Shown: in pieces, positions 1 through 6,655 of the stretch
How the letters are laid out: each line of letters opens with the position of its first letter
Numbering within the stretch: the first letter of the stretch is position 1
Assembly: GCA_036384915.1 (NCBI GenBank)
Contig: DASVLJ010000032.1
Location: 1-45,140 of the forward strand
Direction of reading: 5' to 3'
DNA: 45,140 nt
DNA from: PKWO01 sp036384915
GTDB lineage: Bacteria > Pseudomonadota > Gammaproteobacteria > Burkholderiales > Burkholderiaceae_D
Made by a program: the position numbers and the translations under genes
Notes under the pieces: model-generated
Seen by the model: the letters and a program-made list of their open reading frames with translations, nothing else
Told to the model about the DNA's origin: nothing
The model's database searches: none

Positions 1-278
1 TGTTCAAGCATCGCAAGACGCGCTATCGTGGCTTGGCCAAGAACAACGCCCAGCTCTTTTCTTTGTTTGGGCTGGCCAATCTGGTGCTGGCGCGCAGACA
101 TCTTGGGAGCCTGCACACCCAAGTTGCGTCCGCAGTTTGAAAGGTGGCGGGAAAACGCCGCGAAATGTCCTGGTTTCGTCTCGCCAAGTCGAAAAAATCA
201 GCTGCGCGAGAAAAATTTAACGAGACTGGCGCCGCAAATGACCGTCACATTGCGTAACTCGATTTATTCAGCGCTTCC
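1..278 (+). mobile_element. Right end of an IS5-like insertion sequence, truncated by window edge
   Basis: The left edge carries the end of a transposase reading frame (stop at 138-140) followed by about 138 bp of non-coding DNA. That DNA ends in a segment (261-278) whose complement begins GGAAGCGCTGAATAAATC. This resembles the GGAAG...GAA-type termini of IS5-group elements. It is followed at 279-282 by CTAG, the YTAR-type target that IS5 elements favour. The left end lies outside the window, so the terminal inverted repeat and target duplication cannot be confirmed. The boundary is therefore inferred. Confidence 0.55.
3..140 (+). CDS. IS5-family transposase, C-terminal fragment (5' end outside window)
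   Basis: The 45 visible codons read FKHRKTRYRGLAKNNAQLF and then a short hydrophobic stretch (SLFGLANLVLARR). This matches the well-known C-terminal tail of IS5/IS1182-type DDE transposases, where a KxRYRGLxKN motif precedes LFALANL. The catalytic DDE residues lie upstream and cannot be seen, so it is unknown whether the transposase is intact. The stop at 138-140 is followed by the non-coding end of the element. The frame is open to the window edge. Confidence 0.7.
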   Translation, partial: FKHRKTRYRGLAKNNAQLFSLFGLANLVLARRHLGSLHTQVASAV

Positions 279-292
279 CTAGCTTTTGAGGA

Positions 293-310
293 CTGTAGCC
301 GTAGCTACAG
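293..310. other. Small hairpin after the HTH-REC regulator gene
   Basis: Perfect 7-bp inverted repeat CTGTAGC / GCTACAG with a 4-nt loop. Read on the minus strand the loop is C(UACG)G, an unusually stable tetraloop. It lies 72 bp past the stop of the minus-strand regulator gene. No U-tract follows, so it is at best an atypical transcript end or an RNA-protecting hairpin. Confidence 0.4.
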
Positions 311-381
311 CCGGAAAAACGGGGGCAAAGTGGGACTTTTCTCGATCCATTGCAGCCGACTCGCTTCTGCCGCGCAGGCTC

Positions 382-1053
382 CTAGCAGCCTGTTCGGTCC
401 ACTGTGGGACACAGACGCTCGACCGTTGCGATCAATTCCCGGTTCGCTACCGGTTTGCACAACACCGCGTCAGCTCCAAGAGCGCGCGCCGCTTCCATTC
501 GCTCATTGGAATCGGCGCTGATGACCACAATTTTCAGCGGCTCCGGAAGTTTGGTCTGTTGCAAGAAGCGCAATACGGCCAAGCCGTCCATGCCTGGCAT
601 CTTGAGATCGAGGGTCATGATGGCCGGCCGGAAACTATAAAGCATCGTGCCGGCAACAAAGCCATTGGAGGCAACCGCCGTCGAAAAACCGGCCCGTTTC
701 AGCACGCGCTCGATGGCATGCGCCATGGCCGGTTCGTCGTCGACAATCAGCGCGCGGCGTTGCGCCCCTGCAGCCCGTGTACGATCAGGAATATGGTGCT
801 CAAGCATAAAGCGGCGCAATTCCTCAACCGTTACGCGATGGTCGCCACGCCCCGGCAGTTGGTAAGCACGCAGCCAGCCGCGTTCGATCCAGCGCAGTAC
901 TGTGCGCAGATGCACGCCGCAGACTTTGGCGGCTTCCCCCGTGGTCAAGGGATCGGAAAGCGTTTCGGGCAACATCGATATACCGGACGGAGTGTCAACA
1001 AAGTCTTGATTGACATCATAGTCAACGTATCCTAAATTGACAATGAGAAACAT
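382..1053 (-). CDS. Response regulator with N-terminal MerR/excisionase-like HTH and C-terminal receiver domain
   Basis: This is a 223-residue protein with its domains in the reverse of the usual order. Residues about 35-85 form an excisionase/MerR-like winged HTH (LTTGEAAKVCGVHLRTVLRW, then a GRGDHR wing). Residues about 100-215 form a CheY-like receiver with acidic pair D105/D106, phospho-acceptor D149 in TLDLKMPG, and conserved K200 in CKP. It is probably a DNA-binding regulator controlled by phosphorylation. No histidine kinase is adjacent, so it is an orphan here. The start is uncertain: the ATG at 1053 gives the longest form, but a second ATG at 975 (MLPETLS, just before the HTH) is equally plausible, and neither has a clear Shine-Dalgarno. 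It is divergent from the small HTH gene at 1139. Confidence 0.8.
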   Translation of the reverse strand: MFLIVNLGYVDYDVNQDFVDTPSGISMLPETLSDPLTTGEAAKVCGVHLRTVLRWIERGWLRAYQLPGRGDHRVTVEELRRFMLEHHIPDRTRAAGAQRRALIVDDEPAMAHAIERVLKRAGFSTAVASNGFVAGTMLYSFRPAIMTLDLKMPGMDGLAVLRFLQQTKLPEPLKIVVISADSNERMEAARALGADAVLCKPVANRELIATVERLCPTVDRTGC

Positions 1054-1138
1054 GGCCAGGGCCGAGCACGTTTGCCATAGTCACCGCAGCACCAGGTGCT
1101 TGGCCTGCTGATCGATCCAGATTCCAGGGGAGGAAGGT

Positions 1139-1438
1139 ATGAAACCGTCGTCGGCGTTGCTGACCACTCCAGGCTACGACCCGGCTCGCTTGCTGGACGC
1201 GATTCAGAGCAAGCTCCATATCAATTCCGATGCCGCACTATCGCGCGCGCTCGGTGTGGCCCCGCCGATCCTGTCAAAGGTGCGGCACCGGAAGGTGCCG
1301 ATCACGCCATGGCTGATCATCCAAATTCATGATGCCGCGCAGCTCAGCGTGGAAGAAATCCGCGCATTAATGGGCGCCATGGCTGTTGCCCCACCGATTC
1401 CCGGCACGGTAGCCACCCGATTCGTGGTAGGGGAGTAA
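1139..1438 (+). CDS. Small helix-turn-helix protein (hypothetical)
   Basis: 99 residues, preceded by an excellent ribosome-binding site (GGGGAGGAAGGT directly before the ATG). Residues about 15-75 look like a compact Cro/XRE-type HTH: a first helix DPARLLDAIQSKL, then DAALSRALGVAPPILSKVRHRKVPI as helix-turn-helix, then two more helices with VEEIRALMG. It has no other domain. The family appears as short conserved hypothetical proteins in Oxalobacteraceae, but I do not know its target. It is transcribed divergently from the HTH-REC regulator. Confidence 0.7.
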   Translation: MKPSSALLTTPGYDPARLLDAIQSKLHINSDAALSRALGVAPPILSKVRHRKVPITPWLIIQIHDAAQLSVEEIRALMGAMAVAPPIPGTVATRFVVGE

Positions 1439-1539
1439 AAACGTATATTGCACTTGGTACGATCCCGGACTCTCTGAACGCAAAAAATCGGCAAGCAAAC
1501 ATTTTCCCTTCCCTGCTACGCGCCCCAGCCCCTGCAATC

Positions 1540-2271
1540 ATGAGCGAATCGAACAATACCGAGACAACCGAGCACGAATTCAATGGCAGGCCGGATACGC
1601 TTACGTTGCTGCGTTCGGAAGCTGAAATCGCCCGAATACTTACGGAATTTTGCCGACGCAAGGTGCCGGTTTCGGCGACGCTCACCAAAGGCCATTTACC
1701 CTTTACCACGCTGGTACGCCAGGTCGATCCGGAGCGCGGCCATTTTTTTGTCGAATTCAGCGGCGATTCCGCCATGGACGCAGCGATCCTGACGGCCCGC
1801 TCCGTGACGTTTTTCGCCTCGCAAGGTCGGCATCGCTTCGAGTTTATCGTACTGAGGCCCGCCGAATCCCTGCTCGAAGACACACCCTGCATAAGTTTCG
1901 CGTTTCCAGATACGATGTCCGCCATTCAACGCCGCTCTGAGGATCGCGCGGCGATTGCCCCCTTCGTGCCACTACGCTGCCTGGCCGACACGCGAGGTTT
2001 CCTGTCGTTCGAGTGCACAGTGACCGACATCAGTCGCGGCGGGCTGGGTACGATGATTTACGACGATGCGATCTTGCTTGAGCCGGGAACGATCCTGTCG
2101 GGTTGCGAAATCGACTTTGACGGCGATGTCGTCGAGTGCGACCTGGAAGTGCGCTATAGCATCGTAGTCAATCTCTCCGACGGCACCAAGGCAAGACGCT
2201 CCGGGTATCGCTTTATCAACAACAATCCCAGGATCGATGAAATACTCGAGCGATTTTCCCGGGATCAGTAG
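1540..2271 (+). CDS. YcgR-like PilZ-domain protein, probable c-di-GMP receptor
   Basis: 243 residues in the two-domain layout of YcgR flagellar-brake proteins. The N-terminal beta domain (about 20-115) contains LRSEAEIARIL, and the C-terminal PilZ domain (about 128-235) follows. The c-di-GMP-binding signatures are both present: RxxxR as R132-SED-R136 and DxSxxG as D163-I-S165-RG-G168. It is therefore expected to bind c-di-GMP in the cytoplasm and slow flagellar rotation or act on another output. No flagellar genes are in the window, so the partner is unknown. The start ATG at 1540 lacks a strong Shine-Dalgarno. About 100 bp separate it from the small HTH gene upstream. Confidence 0.85.
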   Translation: MSESNNTETTEHEFNGRPDTLTLLRSEAEIARILTEFCRRKVPVSATLTKGHLPFTTLVRQVDPERGHFFVEFSGDSAMDAAILTARSVTFFASQGRHRFEFIVLRPAESLLEDTPCISFAFPDTMSAIQRRSEDRAAIAPFVPLRCLADTRGFLSFECTVTDISRGGLGTMIYDDAILLEPGTILSGCEIDFDGDVVECDLEVRYSIVVNLSDGTKARRSGYRFINNNPRIDEILERFSRDQ

Positions 2272-2343
2272 ACGACACTTTCACAAAAGCTCCCAGGCCA
2301 ATGTGGCAACCCGGTTCGATGAACGCGGCGGGCCGCATTCTGC

Positions 2344-2802
2344 TTAAGGCTTTGCCGAATCGCCCGATGGCGCCGTAGTGGGGGCAGCTGCCGGGGCGGA
2401 ATTTGCCGACGGCTTGGCGTGTGACGACTTGGACGAACCGCCCGTCTTGCCATTGCTGCCGCCCTTGAATTCCTTACCCACCGCATGAACCGCATCACGC
2501 GTGCCATGGCCGATGTCGCGCGTTACCGTCCTGGCGCCATGGCCAATGTCTTTTGTGACTTCCTTGGCCCCCGACCCCACCGCATGCACGGCGTCGCGCG
2601 TGCCGTGACCGATTTCGCGCGTCACCGTTTTGGCGCCTTGGCCCACGGCTTGGGCGCCGTGCTTGATGCCTTCGCCCGTGTCATGTGCCGCTTCCTTGAT
2701 CTTTTCCCCGACACCGGACGAAGACGACTCTTGCTCCTGAGCGTAAGCCAGCGAGCAGGTCAACAGGAGCGCGACCAACGCGGTGAGACTCTTGTTCTTC
2801 AT
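2344..2802 (-). CDS. Exported 11-residue-repeat (hendecad) protein of unknown function
   Basis: 152 residues with a clear signal peptide (MKNKSLTALVALLLTCSLAYA, cleavage after AYA near residue 21). The middle (about 40-110) is built of imperfect 11-residue repeats alternating AVGxGAKxVTK and DIGHGTRDAVH types. The C-terminus is low-complexity Ser/Ala/Pro/Lys. Hendecad repeats of this composition form shallow amphipathic helices in LEA, apolipoprotein and synuclein-like proteins, so membrane or desiccation-related binding is possible. This is inference; no enzymatic motif is visible. The DNA shows the repeats too, with near-copies 99 bp apart. Shine-Dalgarno AAGG precedes the ATG. Confidence 0.75.
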   Translation of the reverse strand: MKNKSLTALVALLLTCSLAYAQEQESSSSGVGEKIKEAAHDTGEGIKHGAQAVGQGAKTVTREIGHGTRDAVHAVGSGAKEVTKDIGHGARTVTRDIGHGTRDAVHAVGKEFKGGSNGKTGGSSKSSHAKPSANSAPAAAPTTAPSGDSAKP

Positions 2803-2849
2803 GGTTTTACCTTATGAATTGAATGAGGGTGCTTGTTGCGGCGTGTTAT

Positions 2850-2855
2850 CTTATA
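2850..2855 (-). promoter_or_regulatory. Possible extended -10 for the hendecad-repeat gene
   Basis: On the minus strand the sequence TGCTATAAG gives an extended -10 (TG-N-TATAAG) about 48 bp upstream of the ATG at 2802. No good -35 is present, as is common for extended -10 promoters. Weak support only. Confidence 0.3.
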
Positions 2856-2939
2856 GCAGAAGTTGCCGCCTCATTGCTCAGACATTGCAATTGGGACATG
2901 GTTCCGCAAGTTTTCGTAAAGAATTGTTTCAAGCTTTGC

Positions 2940-3437
2940 ATGAGTCCGATCACACCCAAGCTAGTCCTCGACACCAACGTCTGCCTCGATTTATTCGTTT
3001 TTCGCGATCCGCGCTGGAACGCGCTGATGGAAGCCATCGAAAGCGGTTCTGTCTGCGCCATCACACGCAGCGATTGCCGCGCCGAATGGCTTGCGGTGCT
3101 GAACTATCCCAGGCTCAAACTGAACGACGCGGCGCAGGCGGCCTGCGCGGCTCGTTTCGATGCGCTGATCGGCTGCAAGGCCAAGCCGGAGATCGAACCA
3201 CTGCGCCCTCTCCTGCCGAAATGCAGCGACGGCGACGATCAGAAATTCCTCGAACTGGCTTTCGACGAGAAAGCCGACGTCTTGATCAGCAAGGACAAGG
3301 CCGTGCTCAAGCTGGCGCGGCGCAATGCCAAAATGGGCCTGTTTGCCATCCAGTCGCCGGAAGCATGGCATCAGAGTGCCGTGCTTCCCTCTGGTAGCAT
3401 ATCGGCTCCCGTGACTTCGTCATCCATCGATTCATGA
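2940..3437 (+). CDS. PIN-domain putative nuclease/toxin (COG1569/PIN_3 type)
   Basis: 165 residues from the ATG at 2940. A longer in-frame extension to 2823 exists but has no PIN homology. The first PIN motif is LVLDTNVCLDL with acidic D11. Middle acidic residues follow in DGDDQKFLELA, and the late motif is ADVLISKDKAVLKLA. Together these are the carboxylates that bind Mg or Mn in PIN ribonucleases. No antitoxin-like gene is upstream. Instead the gene ends in an ATGA overlap with the aminotransferase at 3434, which suggests translational coupling. It may be a housekeeping PIN protein rather than a toxin. The C-terminal tail (about 145-165) is Ser-rich and probably unstructured. Confidence 0.8.
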   Translation: MSPITPKLVLDTNVCLDLFVFRDPRWNALMEAIESGSVCAITRSDCRAEWLAVLNYPRLKLNDAAQAACAARFDALIGCKAKPEIEPLRPLLPKCSDGDDQKFLELAFDEKADVLISKDKAVLKLARRNAKMGLFAIQSPEAWHQSAVLPSGSISAPVTSSSIDS

Positions 3438-4606
3438 ACCACACCGTTGCCAGCGGTCCGCGCATCGCCTCCAAACTGCCCCAGGTCGGCACCACCATTT
3501 TTACTGTCATGTCGAACCTCGCGGCGGAACACAAGGCCGTCAACCTGGGCCAGGGCTTCCCCGATTTCGGCTGCGACCCGGCGCTCACAGGCATGGTCAA
3601 CACGGCCATGAATGAGGGGTTCAACCAATATCCGCAGATGAGCGGCGCCGCCCCTCTGCGCAACGCCGTATCGGACAAGATTTTTTCGCTTTACGGTCGG
3701 CGCTACCACGCCGACAGCGAAATCACCGTCACCGCGGGCGCCACGCAAGCCTTGCTCACGGCCATCCTGTGCTCGGTCCATGCGGGCGACGAAGTCATCG
3801 TCATCGAGCCGGCATTCGACAGCTATCTGCCGGCGATCCAGCTTGCCGGCGGCATCCCGATATGCGTTCCCATGCACCTGGGCGGAGACGGATACGCCGT
3901 CGATTGGGACAAGGTTGCCGCCGCGATCACATCGCGGACGCGGCTCATCATGATCAACACGCCGCACAATCCGACCGCCACCGTGTTCGATGTCAAAGAC
4001 ATGGCGAAACTGGCGGAGCTGGTGCGCGGCACCGACATCCTGATCCTGTCGGACGAAGTCTACGAACACATGGTCTACGACGGTCTGCCGCACGAGTCGG
4101 TGGCGCGCCATCCGGAATTGGCCGGACGCAGCTTCGTCGTATCCAGTTTCGGCAAGACCTACCACGTCACGGGATGGAAAGTCGGCTACGTTGCCGCGCC
4201 GGCCGCATTGACTGCAGAATTCCGCAAGGTGCACCAGTTCAACGTCTTTACGGTCAACACGCCGATGCAGCACGGTATCGCCGCTTATATGGGGGAGCCG
4301 CGTCATTACCGCGAACTGGGCGCGTTTTACCAGCAAAAACGCGACTTGTTCCGTGCCGGCCTGGCCGGTACCCGCTTCAAGCTCCTGCCGAGCACCGGCA
4401 GCTATTTCCAGTGCGTCGATTACAGCGCCATTTCCAGCGACGGCGAAGCCGATTTCGCTGCGTGGCTGACCAGGGAAATCGGTGTCGCGGCGATTCCGTT
4501 ATCGGCTTTTTACCGCGAACCGAAGGAAAGCGGCATCGTGCGCTTTTGCTTTGCCAAAAAGGAAGAAACCCTGCACACAGCATTGGAAAGACTGGCCCGG
4601 GCTTGA
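3434..4606 (+). CDS. Class I/II PLP aminotransferase, methionine/kynurenine aminotransferase (YbdL) type
   Basis: 390 residues, full length for fold-type I aminotransferases of the YbdL/kynurenine aminotransferase group. Recognisable features are the GQGFPDF entry loop, AGATQALL at the PLP phosphate site, NTPHNPTA (N179), SDEVYEHMV (D207 and Y210, which contact the PLP ring), the Schiff-base lysine K241 in SSFGKTYHVTGWK, and a C-terminal GIVRFCF arginine that binds the substrate carboxylate. The likely reaction is transamination of methionine or aromatic amino acids with 2-oxo acids, in the cytoplasm. It starts inside the stop of the PIN gene (ATGA). It converges on mshN with a 13-bp gap and no obvious terminator. 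Confidence 0.88.
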   Translation: MNHTVASGPRIASKLPQVGTTIFTVMSNLAAEHKAVNLGQGFPDFGCDPALTGMVNTAMNEGFNQYPQMSGAAPLRNAVSDKIFSLYGRRYHADSEITVTAGATQALLTAILCSVHAGDEVIVIEPAFDSYLPAIQLAGGIPICVPMHLGGDGYAVDWDKVAAAITSRTRLIMINTPHNPTATVFDVKDMAKLAELVRGTDILILSDEVYEHMVYDGLPHESVARHPELAGRSFVVSSFGKTYHVTGWKVGYVAAPAALTAEFRKVHQFNVFTVNTPMQHGIAAYMGEPRHYRELGAFYQQKRDLFRAGLAGTRFKLLPSTGSYFQCVDYSAISSDGEADFAAWLTREIGVAAIPLSAFYREPKESGIVRFCFAKKEETLHTALERLARA

Positions 4607-4619
4607 CCCGGGAGCAGTC

Positions 4620-5747
4620 TCAGGGCTTGGGCAACTGTGCCAGCTTCTGTTCGACGAAGGCCTTCAATTCCGGCGTAAGGGTGTCGCTACGGTCTGCCCG
4701 TAAAAAGGCCTCGCGTGCCTCGGGCAAGTGGTTTTCCGATTGGAGCGCCATGCCCAGGCCCATCCACCACACGCCATTTTGCGGCTGCACCGTCAGGGCG
4801 GCAGTGTATTGCTGGATCGCGTCCTTGTTGCGTTTGTCGCGAATCATCAGCGCCGCCGTGAAGGCGTGGTATTCGGCATTGCTGCCCGCGTAAGGCATGC
4901 CATGTTCCATCGTCGCCAATGCCGTATGCAAATCGCCCTGGTCCAACTGCACGCGCGCCAGGATCATGGTCAGGCCAGGTTGCGCCGGGTCGAGCGCCAA
5001 GCCGTCCTGCGCCACCTTCAGCGCGTCGTCGCTGCGCCTGGCCTGCAATAGCAGTCCGATCAGCGTTTCGCGCACCCCGGCGTGGCGCGCATCGAGCTTC
5101 AGCGCCTGCTGCAATATCGCGATCGCCTCAGCCTGCTTGCCGGCCTGAATCAGCACGGCGGCTTCGCGGTATTCGTTCTCTGCATGCTGTTGCGGCGTCA
5201 ATTCGCTGACGTGCTTGGTGACCTCGGCGGGTCTGGCTTCATCGGTCTTTACCGGCGCCGCTTGTTGCGCCTTGGGCGTCTCCGCCGCCTTTGGTTCAGC
5301 CGCCTTTTCAATCACTTTTTCGGCCACCTTGTTGTCCTCGCGCGGCGTCTCCGGTGCGAGGCTCATGTATGGTTTCGGCTCGGGTGCCGGTGCGGCAATG
5401 TTCGGCGGCGGTACCGCCGGATCGGTATCGGGCGGCAAGGCGCCAAGTTGCGATGCAATCTTGAGCGATAAATTCGTGGCCGGCTGCATCTGCTGCACTT
5501 GTTGCACCTGCTGCACAGCTTGTGCCGTCTGTGGCGCCTGCGCCGGTCTTGCCTGAAGCGCCGGCCGCATCCAATACCAGACCGCGGCACCCGCCAATGG
5601 CACAAGCAACAGCATCCACCAGGCCGGGTGGATACGTCTGCGCGCCGGTACGGCACGAATCTGACCATGAATGCCGCTGGGAACGGAATTGATTCCGCCC
5701 GCACTACGCTGCTCCAGGTCCTGGAGCATTTGATTGATCAGGCTCAT
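4620..5747 (-). CDS. mshN: MSHA biogenesis protein MshN (TPR protein)
   Basis: 375 residues from the ATG at 5747, which overlaps the mshM stop (ATGA). After MSLINQMLQDLEQR, the typical MshN start, comes one membrane segment (about 42-60, WWMLLLVPLAGAAVWYW). A long Ala/Pro/Glu/Lys-rich linker follows (about 60-185), and then tetratricopeptide repeats to the end (about 190-375). The topology is type II inner-membrane protein with the TPR part in the periplasm, where it probably supports secretin or pilus assembly. It is the last gene of the mshI-N unit. A longer reading frame to 5810 would overlap mshM coding and lacks the family start. Confidence 0.88.
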   Translation of the reverse strand: MSLINQMLQDLEQRSAGGINSVPSGIHGQIRAVPARRRIHPAWWMLLLVPLAGAAVWYWMRPALQARPAQAPQTAQAVQQVQQVQQMQPATNLSLKIASQLGALPPDTDPAVPPPNIAAPAPEPKPYMSLAPETPREDNKVAEKVIEKAAEPKAAETPKAQQAAPVKTDEARPAEVTKHVSELTPQQHAENEYREAAVLIQAGKQAEAIAILQQALKLDARHAGVRETLIGLLLQARRSDDALKVAQDGLALDPAQPGLTMILARVQLDQGDLHTALATMEHGMPYAGSNAEYHAFTAALMIRDKRNKDAIQQYTAALTVQPQNGVWWMGLGMALQSENHLPEAREAFLRADRSDTLTPELKAFVEQKLAQLPKP

Positions 5748-6634
5748 CGGAAATAGGCCCACACTGCGCCGCTGCCGGCCAAAAATGTCGCGATCGGCAG
5801 CCACCACCAAAACCGCCAGATGCTTCTCGCGGCGATGGTATCACGCGCCGCCGCCTTCACGTGGCGCTTCGTGACTTCGCGCCTGCCCTCGCCATAGGCG
5901 AGCATCAAGGACTTGTGCGCCAGGATATTGACCAGGCGCGGCACGCCGCCGCTGCAGGCCGCAAGCGAACGCACGGCACCGCGCGAAAACAGCCGGGCGC
6001 CGGAATAGCCGGCCACGCTCAAGCGGTGCGACAGGTAAAAGTCGAGGTCGTCGCGTGTCAACGGCGTCAGGTTATAGTGGAAGCTGATGCGCTGCGCCAA
6101 CTGGCGTATCGCCACGTTTTGCAGGTTGCGGTCCAGTTCGGGCTGGCCGAACAGGACAATCTGCAACAGCTTGCGCTTTTCGGTTTCGAGGTTGGTCAGC
6201 AATCGCAGCGCTTCCAGGCTTTCCAGCGGAATGGCTTGCGCCTCGTCGATGCAGACCACGACTTGCCGGGCCTCGCGCGCAAGAACCAGCAAGCGATGGT
6301 TGATCGACTTGAGCAAATGATGCTGGTCGACATCCTTGTCCAACTGTACGCCGAGTTCCTCGGCCAGCGCCATCAGGAGGGTGCGCGGCTCGAGCTGGGG
6401 ATTCGGCACATAGGCGGTGACGAAGTTCTGGTCGAGCGTGGCCATGAACTTGCGGCACAACAGCGTCTTCCCGGTTCCGACTTCTCCGGTGATCTTGATG
6501 AAGCCTTCGCCATTGCGCACTGCGATGAGCAGCGTATTCAAGGCTTCCTGCGAACTGGGGCACTGGAAAAAATAGCTGGTGTCGGGCGTGATGCCGAAGG
6601 GCAGTTCCTTCAGTCCGAAATGCGACTTGTACAT
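5744..6634 (-). CDS. mshM: MSHA biogenesis ATPase MshM (ExeA/GspA-like AAA protein)
   Basis: 296 residues. The start MYKSHFGLKELPFGITPD is typical of ExeA/GspA/MshM ATPases. Walker A is GEVGTGKT (50-57), Walker B is VVVCIDEAQ (125-133), and a sensor-like GQPELDRNL follows. The C-terminal domain ends in one hydrophobic helix (about 273-293, WWWLPIATFLAGSGAVWAY) that anchors it to the inner membrane. By analogy with ExeAB it is thought to help insert or assemble the secretin through the peptidoglycan. It sits between mshL (21-bp gap) and mshN (4-bp overlap). The peptidoglycan-binding domain found in some ExeA proteins is absent. Confidence 0.92.
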   Translation of the reverse strand: MYKSHFGLKELPFGITPDTSYFFQCPSSQEALNTLLIAVRNGEGFIKITGEVGTGKTLLCRKFMATLDQNFVTAYVPNPQLEPRTLLMALAEELGVQLDKDVDQHHLLKSINHRLLVLAREARQVVVCIDEAQAIPLESLEALRLLTNLETEKRKLLQIVLFGQPELDRNLQNVAIRQLAQRISFHYNLTPLTRDDLDFYLSHRLSVAGYSGARLFSRGAVRSLAACSGGVPRLVNILAHKSLMLAYGEGRREVTKRHVKAAARDTIAARSIWRFWWWLPIATFLAGSGAVWAYFR

Positions 6635-6655
6635 GAGCGCCCTCTTCCGCGCATT

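Noticed and set aside
286..1035. 249-codon frame on the plus strand over the HTH-REC regulator
   Set aside because: Antisense to a gene with all receiver residues; no domain and no ribosome-binding site.
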